A stretch of 64,000 nucleotides of DNA from Megaleporinus macrocephalus (Eukaryota; Chordata; Actinopteri; Characiformes; Anostomidae). The first letter of the stretch is position 1. Each line of letters opens with the position of its first letter. Under the pieces are notes generated by a model, which saw nothing but the letters and a program-made list of their open reading frames with translations, did no database searches and was not told the origin of the DNA. A program made the position numbers and the translations under genes. The DNA lies in contig CM038704.1 of assembly GCA_021613375.1 (NCBI GenBank), forward strand, positions 36,950,162 through 37,014,161. Reading direction: 5' to 3'. Of the stretch, positions 12,299-24,057 are shown piece after piece.

Positions 12299-13499
12299 TG
12301 GGCAGAATTGTGTTAGGAGCGGGCAATATTGTGTGAGGGGTGGGCAATAATGTTGAGTGTGTTCAATATCGTGTGAGGTGTGTGCAATATTGTGTTGTGG
12401 GCAATATTGTGTGAGGTGTGGGCAATATTGTTGAGGTTGGTCAATATTGTGTGAGGGGTGGGCAGTATTGTGTGAGCTGTGGGCAATATTGTTGAGGATG
12501 GTCAATATTGTGTGAGGGGTGGGCAGTATTGTTTGAAGGGTGGGCAATATTGCATGAGGAATAGGCAATATTTTGTGGGGGTGGGCAGTATTGTGTTAGG
12601 AGTGGGCAATATTATGTGAGGGGTGGGCAATATTGTGTCAGCAATATTGTGTGAGTGGTGGGCAATATTGTGTGAGGATGGTCAATATTGTGTTAGGGGT
12701 GGGCAATATTGTGTGAGGATGGTCAATATTGTGTGAGGGGTGGGCAATATTGTGTGAGCAATATTGTGTGAGTGGTGGGCAATATTGTGTGAGTGGTGGG
12801 CAATATTGTGTGAGGATGGTCAATATTGTGTGAGGGGTGGGCAATATTGTGTGAGGTGTGGGCAATATTGTGTGGTCATGGGCAATATTGTGTGAGTGGT
12901 GGGCAATATTATGTGAGGTGTGGGCAATATTGTGTGAGGAGTGGGCAATATTGTGTGAGTGGTGGGCAATATTGTGTGGGGTGTGGGCAATATTGTGTGA
13001 GGTGTGGGCAATATTGTGTGAGGGGTGGGCAGTATTGTGTGTGGGTGGGCAATATTGTGTGAGGTGTGGGCAATATTGTGTGAGGTGTGGGCAATATTGT
13101 GTGAGGGGTGGGCAATATTGTGTGAGGTGTGGGCAATATTGTGTGGGTGTGGGCAATATTGTGTGAGGTGTGGGCAATATTGTGTGAAGGGTGGGCAATA
13201 TTGTGTGAGGTGTGGTCAATATTGTGTGAGGTGTGGGCAATATTGTTGAGGATGGTCAATATTGTGTGAGGGGTGGGCAGTATTGTGTGAGGAGTGGGCA
13301 ATATTGTGTGAGGAGTGGGCAATATTGTGTGAGTGGTGGGCAATATTGTTGAGGATGGTCAATATTGTGTGAGGAGTGGGCAATATTGTGTGAGGGGTGG
13401 GCAATATTGTGCGAGGAGTGGGCAACATTGTGTGAGGTGTGGGCAATATTGTGTGAGCTATGGGCAATATTGTTGAGGATGTTCAATATTGTGTGAGGG

Positions 13500-14815
13500 G
13501 TGGGCAGTATTGTATGAGGAGTGGGCAATATTGTGTGAGGGGTGGGCAATATTGTGTGAGCAATATTGTGTGAGTGGTGGGCAATATTGTGTGAGTGGTG
13601 GGCAATATTGTGTGAGGATGGTCAATATTGTGTGAGGGGTGGGCAATATTGTGTGAGGTGTGGGCAATATTGTGTGGGCATGGGCAATATTGTGTGAGTG
13701 GTGGGCAATATTGTGTGAGGTGTGGGCAATATTGTGTGAGGTGTGGGCAATATTGTGTGTGGGTGGGCAAGATTGTGTTGTGGGCAATATTGTGTGAGCT
13801 GTGGGCAATATTGTTGAGGAAGGTCAATATTGTGTGAGGAGTGGGCAATATTGTGTGAGGGGTGGGCAATGTTGTGCGAGGAGTGGGCAACATTGTGTGA
13901 GGTGTGGGCAATATTGTGTGAGCTGTGGGCAATATTGTTGAGGATGGTCATTATTGTGTGAGGGGTGGGCAGTATTGTATGAGGAGTGGGCAATATTGTG
14001 TGAGGTGTGGGCAATATTGTTGAGGATGGTCAATATTGTGTGAGGGGTGGGCAGTATTGTGTGAGGAGTGGGCAATATTGTGTGAGGAGTGGGCAATATT
14101 GTGTGAGGAGTGGGCAATATTGTGTGAGTGGTGGGCAATATTGTTGAGGATGGTCAATATTGTGTGAGGAGTGGGCAATATTGTGTGAGGGGTGGGCAAT
14201 ATTGTGCGAGGAGTGGGCAACATTGTGTGAGGTGTGGGCAATATTGTGTGAGCTATGGGCAATATTGTTGAGGATGTTCAATATTGTGTGAGGGGTGGGC
14301 AGTATTGTATGAGGAGTGGGCAATATTGTGTGAGCTGTGGGCAATATTGTTGAGGATGGGCAATATTGTGTGAGGTGTGGGCAATATTGTGTGAGCAATA
14401 TTGTGTGAGTGGTGGGCAATATTGTGTGAGTGGTGGGCAATATTGTGTGAGGATGGTCAATATTGTGTGAGGGGTGGGCAATATTGTGTGAGGTGTGGGC
14501 AATATTGTGTGGGCATGGGCAATATTGTGTGAGTGGTGGGCAATATTGTGTGAGGTGTGGGCAATATTGTGTGAGGTGTGGGCAATATTGTGTGTGGGTG
14601 GGCAATATTGTGTTGTGGGCAATATTGTGTGAGCTGTGGGCAATATTGTTGAGGAAGGTCAATATTGTGTGAGGAGTGGGCAATATTGTGTGAGGGGTGG
14701 GCAATGTTGTGCGAGGAGTGGGCAACATTGTGTGAGGTGTGGGCAATATTGTGTGAGCTGTGGGCAATATTGTTGAGGATGGTCAATATTGTGTGAGGGG
14801 TGGGCAGTATTGTAT
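13500..14815. repeat. Older higher-order duplication, 835-bp offset
   Basis: The unit order of about 13500-13980 recurs at about 14335-14815, including the GTGTTGTGGGC short unit and the GGAAGGTC unit. A related block also begins near 12757. Confidence 0.8.
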
Positions 14816-16045
14816 GAGGAGTGGGCAATATTGTGTGAGGTGTGGGCAATATTGTGTGAGCAATATTGTGTGAGTGGTGGGCAATATTGTGTGAGGATGG
14901 TCAATATTGTGTGAGGGATGGGCAATATTGTGTGAGGTGTGGGCAATATTGTGTGGGCATGGGCAATATTGTGTGAGTGGTGGGCAATATTGTGTGAGGT
15001 GTGGGCAGTATTGTGTGAGGTGTGGGCAATATTGTGTGGGGTGTGGGCAATATTGTGTGAGGGGTGGGCAATATTGTGCGAGGAGTGGGCAACATTGTGT
15101 GAGGTGTGGGCAATATTGTGTGAGCTGTGGGCAATATTGTTGAGGATGGTCAATATTGTGTGAGCAGTGGGCAATTCTGTGTGAGGCGTGGTCAATATTG
15201 TGTGGGGTGTGGTCAATATTGTGTAAGGGGTGGGCAATATTGTGTGAGGTGTGGGCAATATTGTGTGACGTGTGGGCAATATTGTGTGAGGTGTGGTCAA
15301 TATTGTGTGGGGTGTGGGCAATATTGTGTGAGGGGTGGGCAGTATTGTGTGAGGGGTGGTCAATATTGTGTGAGGTGTGGGCAATATTGTGCGAGGTATG
15401 GGCAATATTGTGTGAGGAGTGGGCAATATTGTGTGAGGGGTGGGCAATAATGTTTAGTGTGGTCAATATTATGTGAGGGGTGGTCAATATTGTGTGAGGT
15501 GTGGGCAATATTGTGTGAGGGGTGGCCAATATTGGGTGAGGTGCGGGCAATATTGTGTGAGGGGTGGCCAATATTGTGTGAGGGGTGGTCAATATTGTGT
15601 GAGGGGTGGCCAATATTGGGTGAGGTGTGGGCAATATTGTGTGACGGATGGGCAATATTGTGTGAGGTGTGGTCAATATTGTGTGACGGATGGGCAATAT
15701 TGTGTGAGGTGTGGTCAATATTGTGTGACGGATGGGCAATATTGTGTGAGGTGTGGGCAATATTGTGTGAGGTGTGGTCAATATTGTGTGACGGGTGGGC
15801 AATATTGTGTGACGGGTGGGCAATATTGTGTGAGGGGTGGGCAATATTGTGTGAGGAGTGAGCAATAATGTTTAGTGTGGTCAATATTGTGTGAGGTGTG
15901 GTTAATATTGTGTGACGGGTGGGCAATGTTGTGTAAGGGTTGGGCAATATTGTGTGAGGCATGGGCAATATTGTGTGACGGGTGGGCAATATTGTGTGAC
16001 GGGTGGGCAATATTGTGTAAGGAGTGGGCAATGTTGTGTGAGCTG
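14750..16045. repeat. Higher-order repeat copy 1 in the 21-bp array (1285-bp period)
   Basis: The order of variant units from here reappears 1285 bp downstream almost base for base. For example GAGCAATAATGTTTAG recurs at exactly +1285 from near 15859 to near 17144. Differences are a few substitutions, such as near 15770. Confidence 0.92.
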
Positions 16046-17330
16046 TGGGCAATATTGTTGAGGATGGTCATTATTGTGTGAGGGGTGGGCAGTATTGTAT
16101 GAGGAGTGGGCAATATTGTGTGAGGTGTGGGCAATATTGTGTGAGCAATATTGTGTGAGTGGTGGGCAATATTGTGTGAGGATGGTCAATATTGTGTGAG
16201 GGATGGGCAATATTGTGTGAGGTGTGGGCAATATTGTGTGGGCATGGGCAATATTGTGTGAGTGGTGGGCAATATTGTGTGAGGTGTGGGCAGTATTGTG
16301 TGAGGTGTGGGCAATATTGTGTGGGGTGTGGGCAATATTGTGTGAGGGGTGGGCAATATTGTGCGAGGAGTGGGCAACATTGTGTGAGGTGTGGGCAATA
16401 TTGTGTGAGCTGTGGGCAATATTGTTGAGGATGGTCAATATTGTGTGAGCAGTGGGCAATTCTGTGTGAGGCGTGGTCAATATTGTGTGGGGTGTGGTCA
16501 ATATTGTGTAAGGGGTGGGCAATATTGTGTGAGGTGTGGGCAATATTGTGTGACGTGTGGGCAATATTGTGTGAGGTGTGGTCAATATTGTGTGGGGTGT
16601 GGGCAATATTGTGTGAGGGGTGGGCAGTATTGTGTGAGGGGTGGTCAATATTGTGTGAGGTGTGGGCAATATTGTGCGAGGTATGGGCAATATTGTGTGA
16701 GGAGTGGGCAATATTGTGTGAGGGGTGGGCAATAATGTTTAGTGTGGTCAATATTATGTGAGGGGTGGTCAATATTGTGTGAGGTGTGGGCAATATTGTG
16801 TGAGGGGTGGCCAATATTGGGTGAGGTGCGGGCAATATTGTGTGAGGGGTGGCCAATATTGTGTGAGGGGTGGTCAATATTGTGTGAGGGGTGGCCAATA
16901 TTGGGTGAGGTGTGGGCAATATTGTGTGACGGATGGGCAATATTGTGTGAGGTGTGGTCAATATTGTGTGACGGATGGGCAATATTGTGTGAGGTGTGGT
17001 CAATATTGTGTGACGGATGGGCAATATTGTGTGAGGTGTGGGCAATATTGTGTGAGGGGTGGCCAATATTGTGTGAGGGGTGGGCAATATTGTGTGACGG
17101 GTGGGCAATATTGTGTGAGGGGTGGGCAATATTGTGTGAGGAGTGAGCAATAATGTTTAGTGTGGTCAATATTGTGTGAGGTGTGGTCAATATTGTGTGA
17201 CGGGTGGGCAATGTTGTGTAAGGGTTCGGCAATATTGTGTGAGGCATGGGCAATATTGTGTGACGGGTGGGCAATATTGTGTGACGGGTGGGCAATATTG
17301 TGTAAGGAGTGGGCAATGTTGTGTAAAGGG
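16035..17330. repeat. Higher-order repeat copy 2 in the 21-bp array
   Basis: Second copy of the 1285-bp block. The boundary overlaps copy 1 by a few units because the junction units are alike. Confidence 0.92.
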
Positions 17331-17390
17331 GTGGGCAGTATTGTGTGAGGGATGGGCAATATTGTGTGAGTAGGTGGGCAAAAAAGGGGT

Positions 17391-17679
17391 TTTGCCCTTA
17401 AATCCAATGAAATTGGCACAATTGTGCTGCACTTTAGGGAACACACTGTTGATCAGTGGTTATAAAGTATGTGATATACACCACATACACAGAGAAGCGT
17501 AATGTGATGATATAACATTACATTAAAAACATATGTCATCATAATATACCCCCCAATAATTAATGTCTATTAAGACCTGTGCAAGTTCATGAGAACCTGC
17601 AGTGTTTAAGCACACTGTAAGAAAGCAGCTCTAACCGAAAGGAGAGATCTTTTTTCTTCATAACTTACGGCCTTCAAGA
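17391..17679. other. Unassigned flank of the satellite
   Basis: Ordinary AT-rich sequence with no recognised feature. Confidence 0.4.
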
Positions 17680-18200
17680 AATAACAGGATGCTGTATCTG
17701 CACAATGAAAGATTAATAAACTTACATCTGCACGTCTGGCTTTAGCTGTTTGTAGCCTTTTCTAAAGCGCCGCTAGCAGAGAAAGCAATAAAAGAAAGCA
17801 ATAAGGGATTCCACGTTCGCCTTTTTCTCTCCTTTAAATCGTCTAGTGCCTCTCTTCGCAGGGTCATAGCTGCCTTAGGTCCGCTCAACTCCCTCTCTTT
17901 CCCTCTCTCGCGCTCTCTTTCTCGACATCCTTTTAATTACGCTTCTGAAAGAATTCCTCAGATATGAAATTGCATTAGTCTGTGCCTAATTGAGTCCCTG
18001 TGTCTGGGCTCGGAGATTTACTCTCAGCCCCTCAGCCTCCGCCTTCAATTTGCACTCCTGCGAAAGTGCCCGCCGTTCTGTATCATTAAACGCCTTTTAA
18101 CAGAATTATGTTCCCCTGTAAATCATATTATATTCCACAGATATACAGCGAGTCGTGAGGAAAGGCAGGAGAGGCCTGTCTGTGATAGCAGGACAGAAAG
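17680..18200. other. Possible conserved non-coding element
   Basis: Non-repetitive, even composition, no long frame. It has clustered homeodomain-type cores, TTTTAATTAC (17931-17940) and CCTAATTGAG (17986-17995), plus ATTGCATTAG between them. This texture is typical of developmental enhancers, but conservation cannot be seen here. Confidence 0.35.
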
Positions 18201-18649
18201 AGTGGCAAGGGCTTTTAATTGAAACGGAAAAATTCTGTGGTTGAGGTCATTCAGAGTGCTTTGGTGTGGAATGGTTCATTTTAGAGAAACAGTGGTGGTG
18301 ATAGGAACCAGGTGTCTACAGTAAGAATCTATCTGTTTTTACTACCCAACACCTCCAGTGGACCTACATGCATCTTCTAAGCTTTCATCTGTGGTGCTGA
18401 TGCTGAGGCTGTGGCGTTACTGAACTCCCCACTGCCGCTTTAATAGCACCATTGCACTCCTTACTGCACTGTTGGAGAAACTTCACCACCATGTACATTG
18501 CACTATTCATATTAGCTCAGTCTGTTACTCTACATATTGCTCCCTGGACATGTGGTATTCATACTTTGCATCCAAATTTACATAAACTGTTCATACAGTA
18601 TATAGTAGGTGTTGCACAGAGATGGCACTGATGTCAAATAGACACTGAC

Positions 18650-18959
18650 TGTCATGAATAGATATGGATACAAGAGCAGATCTTTAATCAAGTCAAAAGG
18701 CAAGAACAGAATATGCTACACAGAGCAGTAAGCGCAGTTAGCTGCTGGCAAAAACAAACAAAACATAGAGCTTGAGTGCAAACCGAAACAATCTCAGCAG
18801 TGTCCGCATTTAGTTAAGACCTCGCAAGGCCATGTGTTCGTCAATGTCCTTTATATTGTCCTTGATTAGCAGGTGGGCGAGATGGTGTGGTCTGCTCAGT
18901 AGACAGGGAAGTTAGAACGAGGCCGAGCTAACGGAGAAGATCTAACATCCCCTGTGACA
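18650..18959 (-). mobile_element. Solo LTR with 5-bp target duplication
   Basis: Read on the minus strand it starts TGTCACAGGG and ends CATGACA, with a TATA-like ATATAAAGG in the middle and a GATTAAAG signal near the end. CTGAC directly flanks both sides (18645-18649 and 18960-18964). At 310 bp, with no internal region, it is most simply a solo LTR of a Gypsy-like element. The exact duplication argues for modest age. Confidence 0.88.
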
Positions 18960-18964
18960 CTGAC

Positions 18965-19865
18965 CATGTGATTATGACACTAACAATATGAACGCCTCAG
19001 ATAGGGCAAGAGGGGAGGAGTCATATCTCTGGTTTCCTGAAGGCTAGCTAATACAGGGCTGGAATGAGCTCATCATGCTCTACTGTAGGTCTGGCTTTAT
19101 TAGAACATTTCTACTCTGACCTACAGAACTTCAAATATACTGAATATATACTGAATGTTGTTATCTATGGCTCCATGTACATACTACATTACATTATCGT
19201 CGGTGTCCAAGGAAAAACGTATCTAGAGCTGAATGGATGAACGGACTAATAGAAATGCTTCAAAGATTTCTGGTTCCATTGACCTGAAAGTTGAAAGTGA
19301 AGACCTCTCCTGTAAAGTTGCCATTTTTGAGATATTTGTTTTTCAATGGACAGCAACAATATGCATTGTCCCTTCCCTATCTCTGTCCACCTTCCCTCTA
19401 AGATCTGCATTTACATTTCTACATATGTAATATGTAAAAGTCTCTACTGTACACTACAGTTCATATTGTCGAATATAGCCACTTGCTACTGCGCGACTTT
19501 CCAGCACCTACTTTCAAATAATACTGTATAGTGCACTTCTGCTTCTCTGCAATAAATACAATATAGTTGAATTTAATCCAATCTAATGAATATCTGAAGA
19601 AATAATTTCCATAAAACAATGTTTCAGACATCTGGGAGCATATTCATTACCCATGCATGCAATAACTTTCTGTGAGGAAGCTTTATTAGGTGGACATCTG
19701 GTTCCTATCCCCACCACAATTTTGACTCTGTATGTTTCTCTACAATGGAGTATTTCCCAATTCACCAAATCACTGGCTAAGTAGCATCTGAAACATGCAA
19801 GTAATTATTAATGTAGTTTAAGTAATGAAGGCGTATAGCCCACTAGTTATTCATTTAAGTTATTC
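18965..19865. other. Unassigned sequence
   Basis: No gene or repeat recognised; AT-rich intron-like sequence. Confidence 0.4.
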
Positions 19866-20075
19866 TGGGTTGCAGAGGGTGCTGGAGCTTAGTGCTCATT
19901 GGGCAGGAGACACGCTGGACAGGTCACCAGTGCATCACAGGATAGACAAGTGACCTAAAGAATCACACATATACTCACACTTTGGGGGTAACCCATGCAG
20001 ACACAGGAAGAACGTGCAAGGGACCCTTGCTGCCTGGCTGGGAAAACAAACCAAGGCCTTCTGGCTGTGAGGAAA
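19866..20075 (+). mobile_element. Non-LTR/SINE tail fragment
   Basis: GGGTGCTGGAGCTTAGTGC, ACACGCTGGACAGGTCACC and CAGTGCATCACAGG follow the same order as the 11330 tail. Diverged. Confidence 0.6.
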
Positions 20076-20164
20076 CAGTACTGCCCCCCAATTAACACTG
20101 ATAAAATCCCTCGCTTGACTGAGTGACCTCTAGTAGTGACCTCTAGTAGACTTTCTTATGTATA

Positions 20165-20850
20165 TATTTCAGTATCGGGCAATTTTTAATCAAAATATGC
20201 GATCAGTGAACGCTCATCCAGAGCATTTTTCAAATCTGTTAAATGAACCGTGTCTCGTTGGGGAATCAAGACAAAGACATTTAACACTTCTAATCTAATC
20301 TGGTTTTTAGAGTACACCCGCAGCTGAATACAGTGAGTATCAGCAAACAGCAAAGCTAGCACGCGCAGCTAGTACAAAACAAACAACCCAAAAAATAGTG
20401 CAGACCAGATCTGACTGGTACAAACAGTACAGCAGCAACAATTCAAGATCTACATTTAATTATTACAGATTGTCGTTTAAAAGAGTCTGCGTTTAATGAC
20501 TGCAGTTTTTACTGCATTTATTTAATTTGCTTTTTTAGTTTTAAATTAAGGGTCTAAATTGAATGATTGCAGTATTGACGATATTTGTTTGATTTACTTT
20601 GTTTATTTACTGTTAATTTTGTTAAAAATTTTGTGCTGTTTCACATGAGCTCGTTAAAAATGGTAATAAACCAGTTTAGATGTTTAGATTACAGATGTTT
20701 CATGACTTGCTTGCGCTAATAACTACATGTTGCCCTGCCGTGGCATATAGCCCAACCCTCTATTGGTATCGTCTATCTGCCGATTGCATTGAAAGGTGAT
20801 CGGCGATCGGAATTAAAAGCGCTGATCAGTCCATTTTTGTTATTTGTATG
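20165..20850. mobile_element. hAT-like non-autonomous element
   Basis: The left end has AGTATCGGGCAATTTTTAAT and ATGCGATCAGTG. The right end has GGTGATCGGCGATCGG and AAAAGCGCTGATCAG, the inverse theme of a fish hAT family I recognise. No transposase is left and the termini are eroded. Confidence 0.5.
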
Positions 20851-21365
20851 TATATATGTATATATATATATGTGCATGTTTAGATGTTTAGACATCCAAT
20901 CTACAATTCAATATTCAGAGATTGCTAGAACTGACAAGAGGCCATTCAAATGCTTTTTAATCATTTTTATTTTCTCTTTCAGCCAGAAAGCTTCCCTGAC
21001 AGCAGCTGTCACACATTCTTGCTGTTGCATTCACTGCAACAACAAACATCATAAATATATCTTGTTGTAGTGACATTCACTGTCTACTGCTGCACACTAC
21101 AGATCTACATATTCATAAACATGGTCACAACAGACAGCGACAGCAAGACCAGAGAGAAAAGGCAACACTTAAACAGCATTTACTGAATCCCTATCAGACC
21201 ATAACTGACAGAAGTGGGGAGGAGTGAGTGAGGAGGTTTACAGCCTCTCTGTGGTCAAAGGTCACTACCTGTCCAACCCTCAGAGCTACACGTAACAGAG
21301 ATAAGAAAGTGGCTATTACTCTCCATCAAATCTGACATTTTATAAATCTGACCCTATAAGACCAA
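20851..21365. other. Unassigned sequence
   Basis: A short TATATG tract near 20850-20875, then ordinary sequence. Confidence 0.4.
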
Positions 21366-21369
21366 GAAT

Positions 21370-22640
21370 CAAAACAGGTAGGACTGAAATGTTGATGTCA
21401 AGTCTGTCTGACCAAACCAATATCACTATCTAGAATCTGAGCATAACTACAGACTGACAACATTCAGTCTGAGCTCTGCTGTACTTGACAAAATTCCCTC
21501 TGACCTGAATTGTAACACATAAGGAAATCAATGCAGACCGAATACTTTCCACCTGGAGCCGACCATAGTCTGAAAAAAATTTTCTCTGAACCCAACTGCA
21601 GCTAGACAAAGTTTCTGTCTCAACAACAGATATAGACAAAAGTCTCAACTTGATTGCAGCCCATAAAATTCGGTCTCAATCCCAAATGTAGGCAGATAAA
21701 AGTCTGCCTGAAGCTAATTGTAACGCAAAACGAATCTGAGTGAAGGCAAAAAAAATCCTACCTGTATGTAACACTGACTGAATTCTGTCTAAACACCAAC
21801 TATAGACTAACAAAATTTTATCTAAACCTGATCATAGCCAGGCAGAATTCTTTCCCAGTCAGACTGTAGGTAGACAAAATTCTGCCTGAGCCTGAAAGCA
21901 ACCCCCCAGAATTCTGTCTATATCTCAACTATAGACTGATCAATTTCTACCTAAACCTGATCATAACCCTGATCATAACATACTTGTGCAAATAAACAGT
22001 TAGATACGAACTGAGTGTTCACCATTCAGGCTGAATCTGACTGTAACCCAATACAATGTCTTTAAAGCCAATTATAACCTGACTAAAATTCTCTCTGCAC
22101 CCGACAATAGTTTGACAAAATCCAAATCTGACTGTAGAGTAACATAATTCTATCTAAATCTGTTTTAAGCCCAGCACTGTTTTCCAGACACAGTTGCTAC
22201 CCATAAAATGCTGTCTGAATCAGACTGTAAGTTTTGCCTTAACAAAAAAAACTGCTTGATCCTGACTGTTGCTTTCTGTGTGATCGCAACAGTAGCCTGC
22301 AAACAATTCTGTTTGAACCCATTGTCTAAAGTTAACCGCATGCAAGCAAATTCTGTTCAAACCCATGTTTCTGTGCGAAACTGACTGTGGCATAACAGCC
22401 TTCTAACTGATCCTGAATATGAATACATGAAATTCAGTCTGATTCTAACAATATTTCATGTTTAGTCCAACAATGTTCTCTATCTAGTCAATAGTAGCAT
22501 GAAAAAACAGTAATCAGACAAAACTCTGTAGCCTGAAAACAATTAGCCTAAAAACAATTCTGTTTAAAGATACTTGGATTCCAATGAAATTGTGTCTGAA
22601 TGTAGCTGTAGAGCTCCACATTCCAAATGTTTTTAGAGGA
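21370..22640. repeat. Decayed minisatellite, about 32-bp period
   Basis: Phrases of the type GACTGTAGNNNGACAAAATT followed by CTGTCTGAACC recur roughly every 30-34 bases, with heavy substitution. Clear examples are near 21590, 21780-21830, 21865-21895, 21910-21950 and 22080-22120. The array is too diverged to show as exact repeats. Confidence 0.75.
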
Positions 22641-22867
22641 CCCTCAGTAAACAACTGCTATAGTGTATTGCTGCTGTCAGAACAAAACCCTGTAATAATT
22701 TTTTTCTGTTAAATTATTTTGGTATTATTTGAAAATTTGTTGTGCATCACATTGTGTATAAACCTCATGATGAATAACCCAGACGAAAAGCATACTTGGT
22801 AAAAACTCTGGGTTCATTGACTTACATTAAAAAGGAAAGTATGTTGAAGTATCAATTTGGAGACAAG

Positions 22868-23490
22868 TCGGTTCCACAAATGGAGTGCTCACTAAGGGAC
22901 CTGCAAAAAAAAATGTTTTGTTTGCTTATTGTGACAATGACAGCCATCATCAGCACTTCCTCTAATGTTCCACTTTCATTAACGCCAGTGTAAATATAAA
23001 CCATAATCTGTTAAACCCGAGGTGTATTGTTATATATCATTTATAAAATCAACAACAAACTGGATTTTACTTTTTGGTTCTCACCCCTCCTCTTACACTG
23101 ATTGCTTTCTAACAACTCGTGCACAGAGACAACAATGTCCTAGTTCATCTCGGTGGATAGTTTCAGTAAAATAATTGTAAATAAATTAAAAATATTTTTT
23201 TTAAAAATAAAATTAAAAAGAAAAAAAAAATTAAAGTTGGTTCCTTTAATGGAGTGGTCGCTAAGGCACTTTAATTTGTGATTTTCACCACTCCTCTTAC
23301 ACCACAAATTCATCTCTAGCAGCTCAACATTTCACACATGGGGACAACAAAGTCCTAGTTCATCTGGTGGCATCATTTCTAATAATTAAAAATAATTATA
23401 ATTCTATTAATTTTTAAGTTGGTTCCACTAATGCAGTGGTCACTCAGGGACCTGCAGAAAAAAGATTACATTTGCTTATTATGACAATGA
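22868..23490. repeat. Imperfect triplication
   Basis: Module one (GGTTCCACNAATGNAGTG, then GGGACCTGCA) occurs at 22868, 23236 and 23413. Module two (CACTCCTCTTACAC, then GTCCTAGTTCATCT) occurs at 23085-23155 and 23285-23375. Order is 1-2-1-2-1. Confidence 0.75.
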
Positions 23491-23596
23491 CAGCTGGGCC
23501 TGTTAAAATCTGAGGTGGGCTTTGAGAAACCTGAACATGAAACACACACTACTCTCACAGCGCTGTAACAATTGTAGGAAGCTGTGGGCTAAGGAC

Positions 23597-23597
<1 letters not shown>

Positions 23598-23640
<43 letters not shown>

Positions 23641-23645
23641 GTCTC
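23598..23645. repeat. (CT)n microsatellite
   Basis: CT repeats with one CTAT interruption. Confidence 0.97.
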
Positions 23646-24057
23646 TTGTTTCTCTTCTGCTGAATGTCTGTGCCTCAGTCAGCAGTCACGCTGCTCAGCT
23701 CCAGCTATAGTAAGACAGATCAGCGGCTTTACTCTCTCCACCAGCTCGGCCTGCCTCAAGCAGAGCCATTCAGACCCTCTGCTGACCAAGCACAACACAA
23801 ACCATGATAATTACTCCATCGATTAAAGATGCAGCAAGCGTGGCTCGGGCTCGATCTCACATTAGCATAAGAAAAAGGTTTAGCTAGTCATTCATTTGTA
23901 AATAATGATATGGATGTCAGATGGGTGGCATGCCGTAGAAAAAAGCCTCATAAAACTCAACTAAAATTCAGTTGAGCGTTCAGGGTTTGTGACTTGGTAA
24001 GGAACACAGAGGAGGCCTACCTAGATATGTCTTTTTTCAAAAATTACCAGCAATTCC

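Larger units (their letters stand above)
12299..17390. repeat. 5.1-kb minisatellite of a 21-bp unit, about 240 copies
   Basis: The unit reads GGCAATATTGTGTGAGG plus a four-base variable part such as TGTG, GGTG or AGTG. Each unit carries the palindrome CAATATTG. Variants include an ATTGTTGAGGATGGT unit, GTGACGG units in the right half, and short units where GTGTGAG runs directly into CAATATTG. The period is a multiple of three, so frames up to about 360 codons stay open on both strands as seven-residue repeats; none shows any sign of being a gene. It lies in the putative mgat5b intron. Confidence 0.98.

Noticed and set aside
14783..17150. Frames up to 360 codons encoding seven-residue repeats such as HNIAHTS or ILPTPHT
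   Set aside because: They exist because the 21-bp unit is divisible by three and lacks stops in several frames on both strands at once. No start context, signal peptide or non-repeat domain is attached.
12299..17390. CRISPR-like array (short regular repeats)
   Set aside because: There are no unique spacers: the whole period is repeated. No cas genes are present and the genome is vertebrate.
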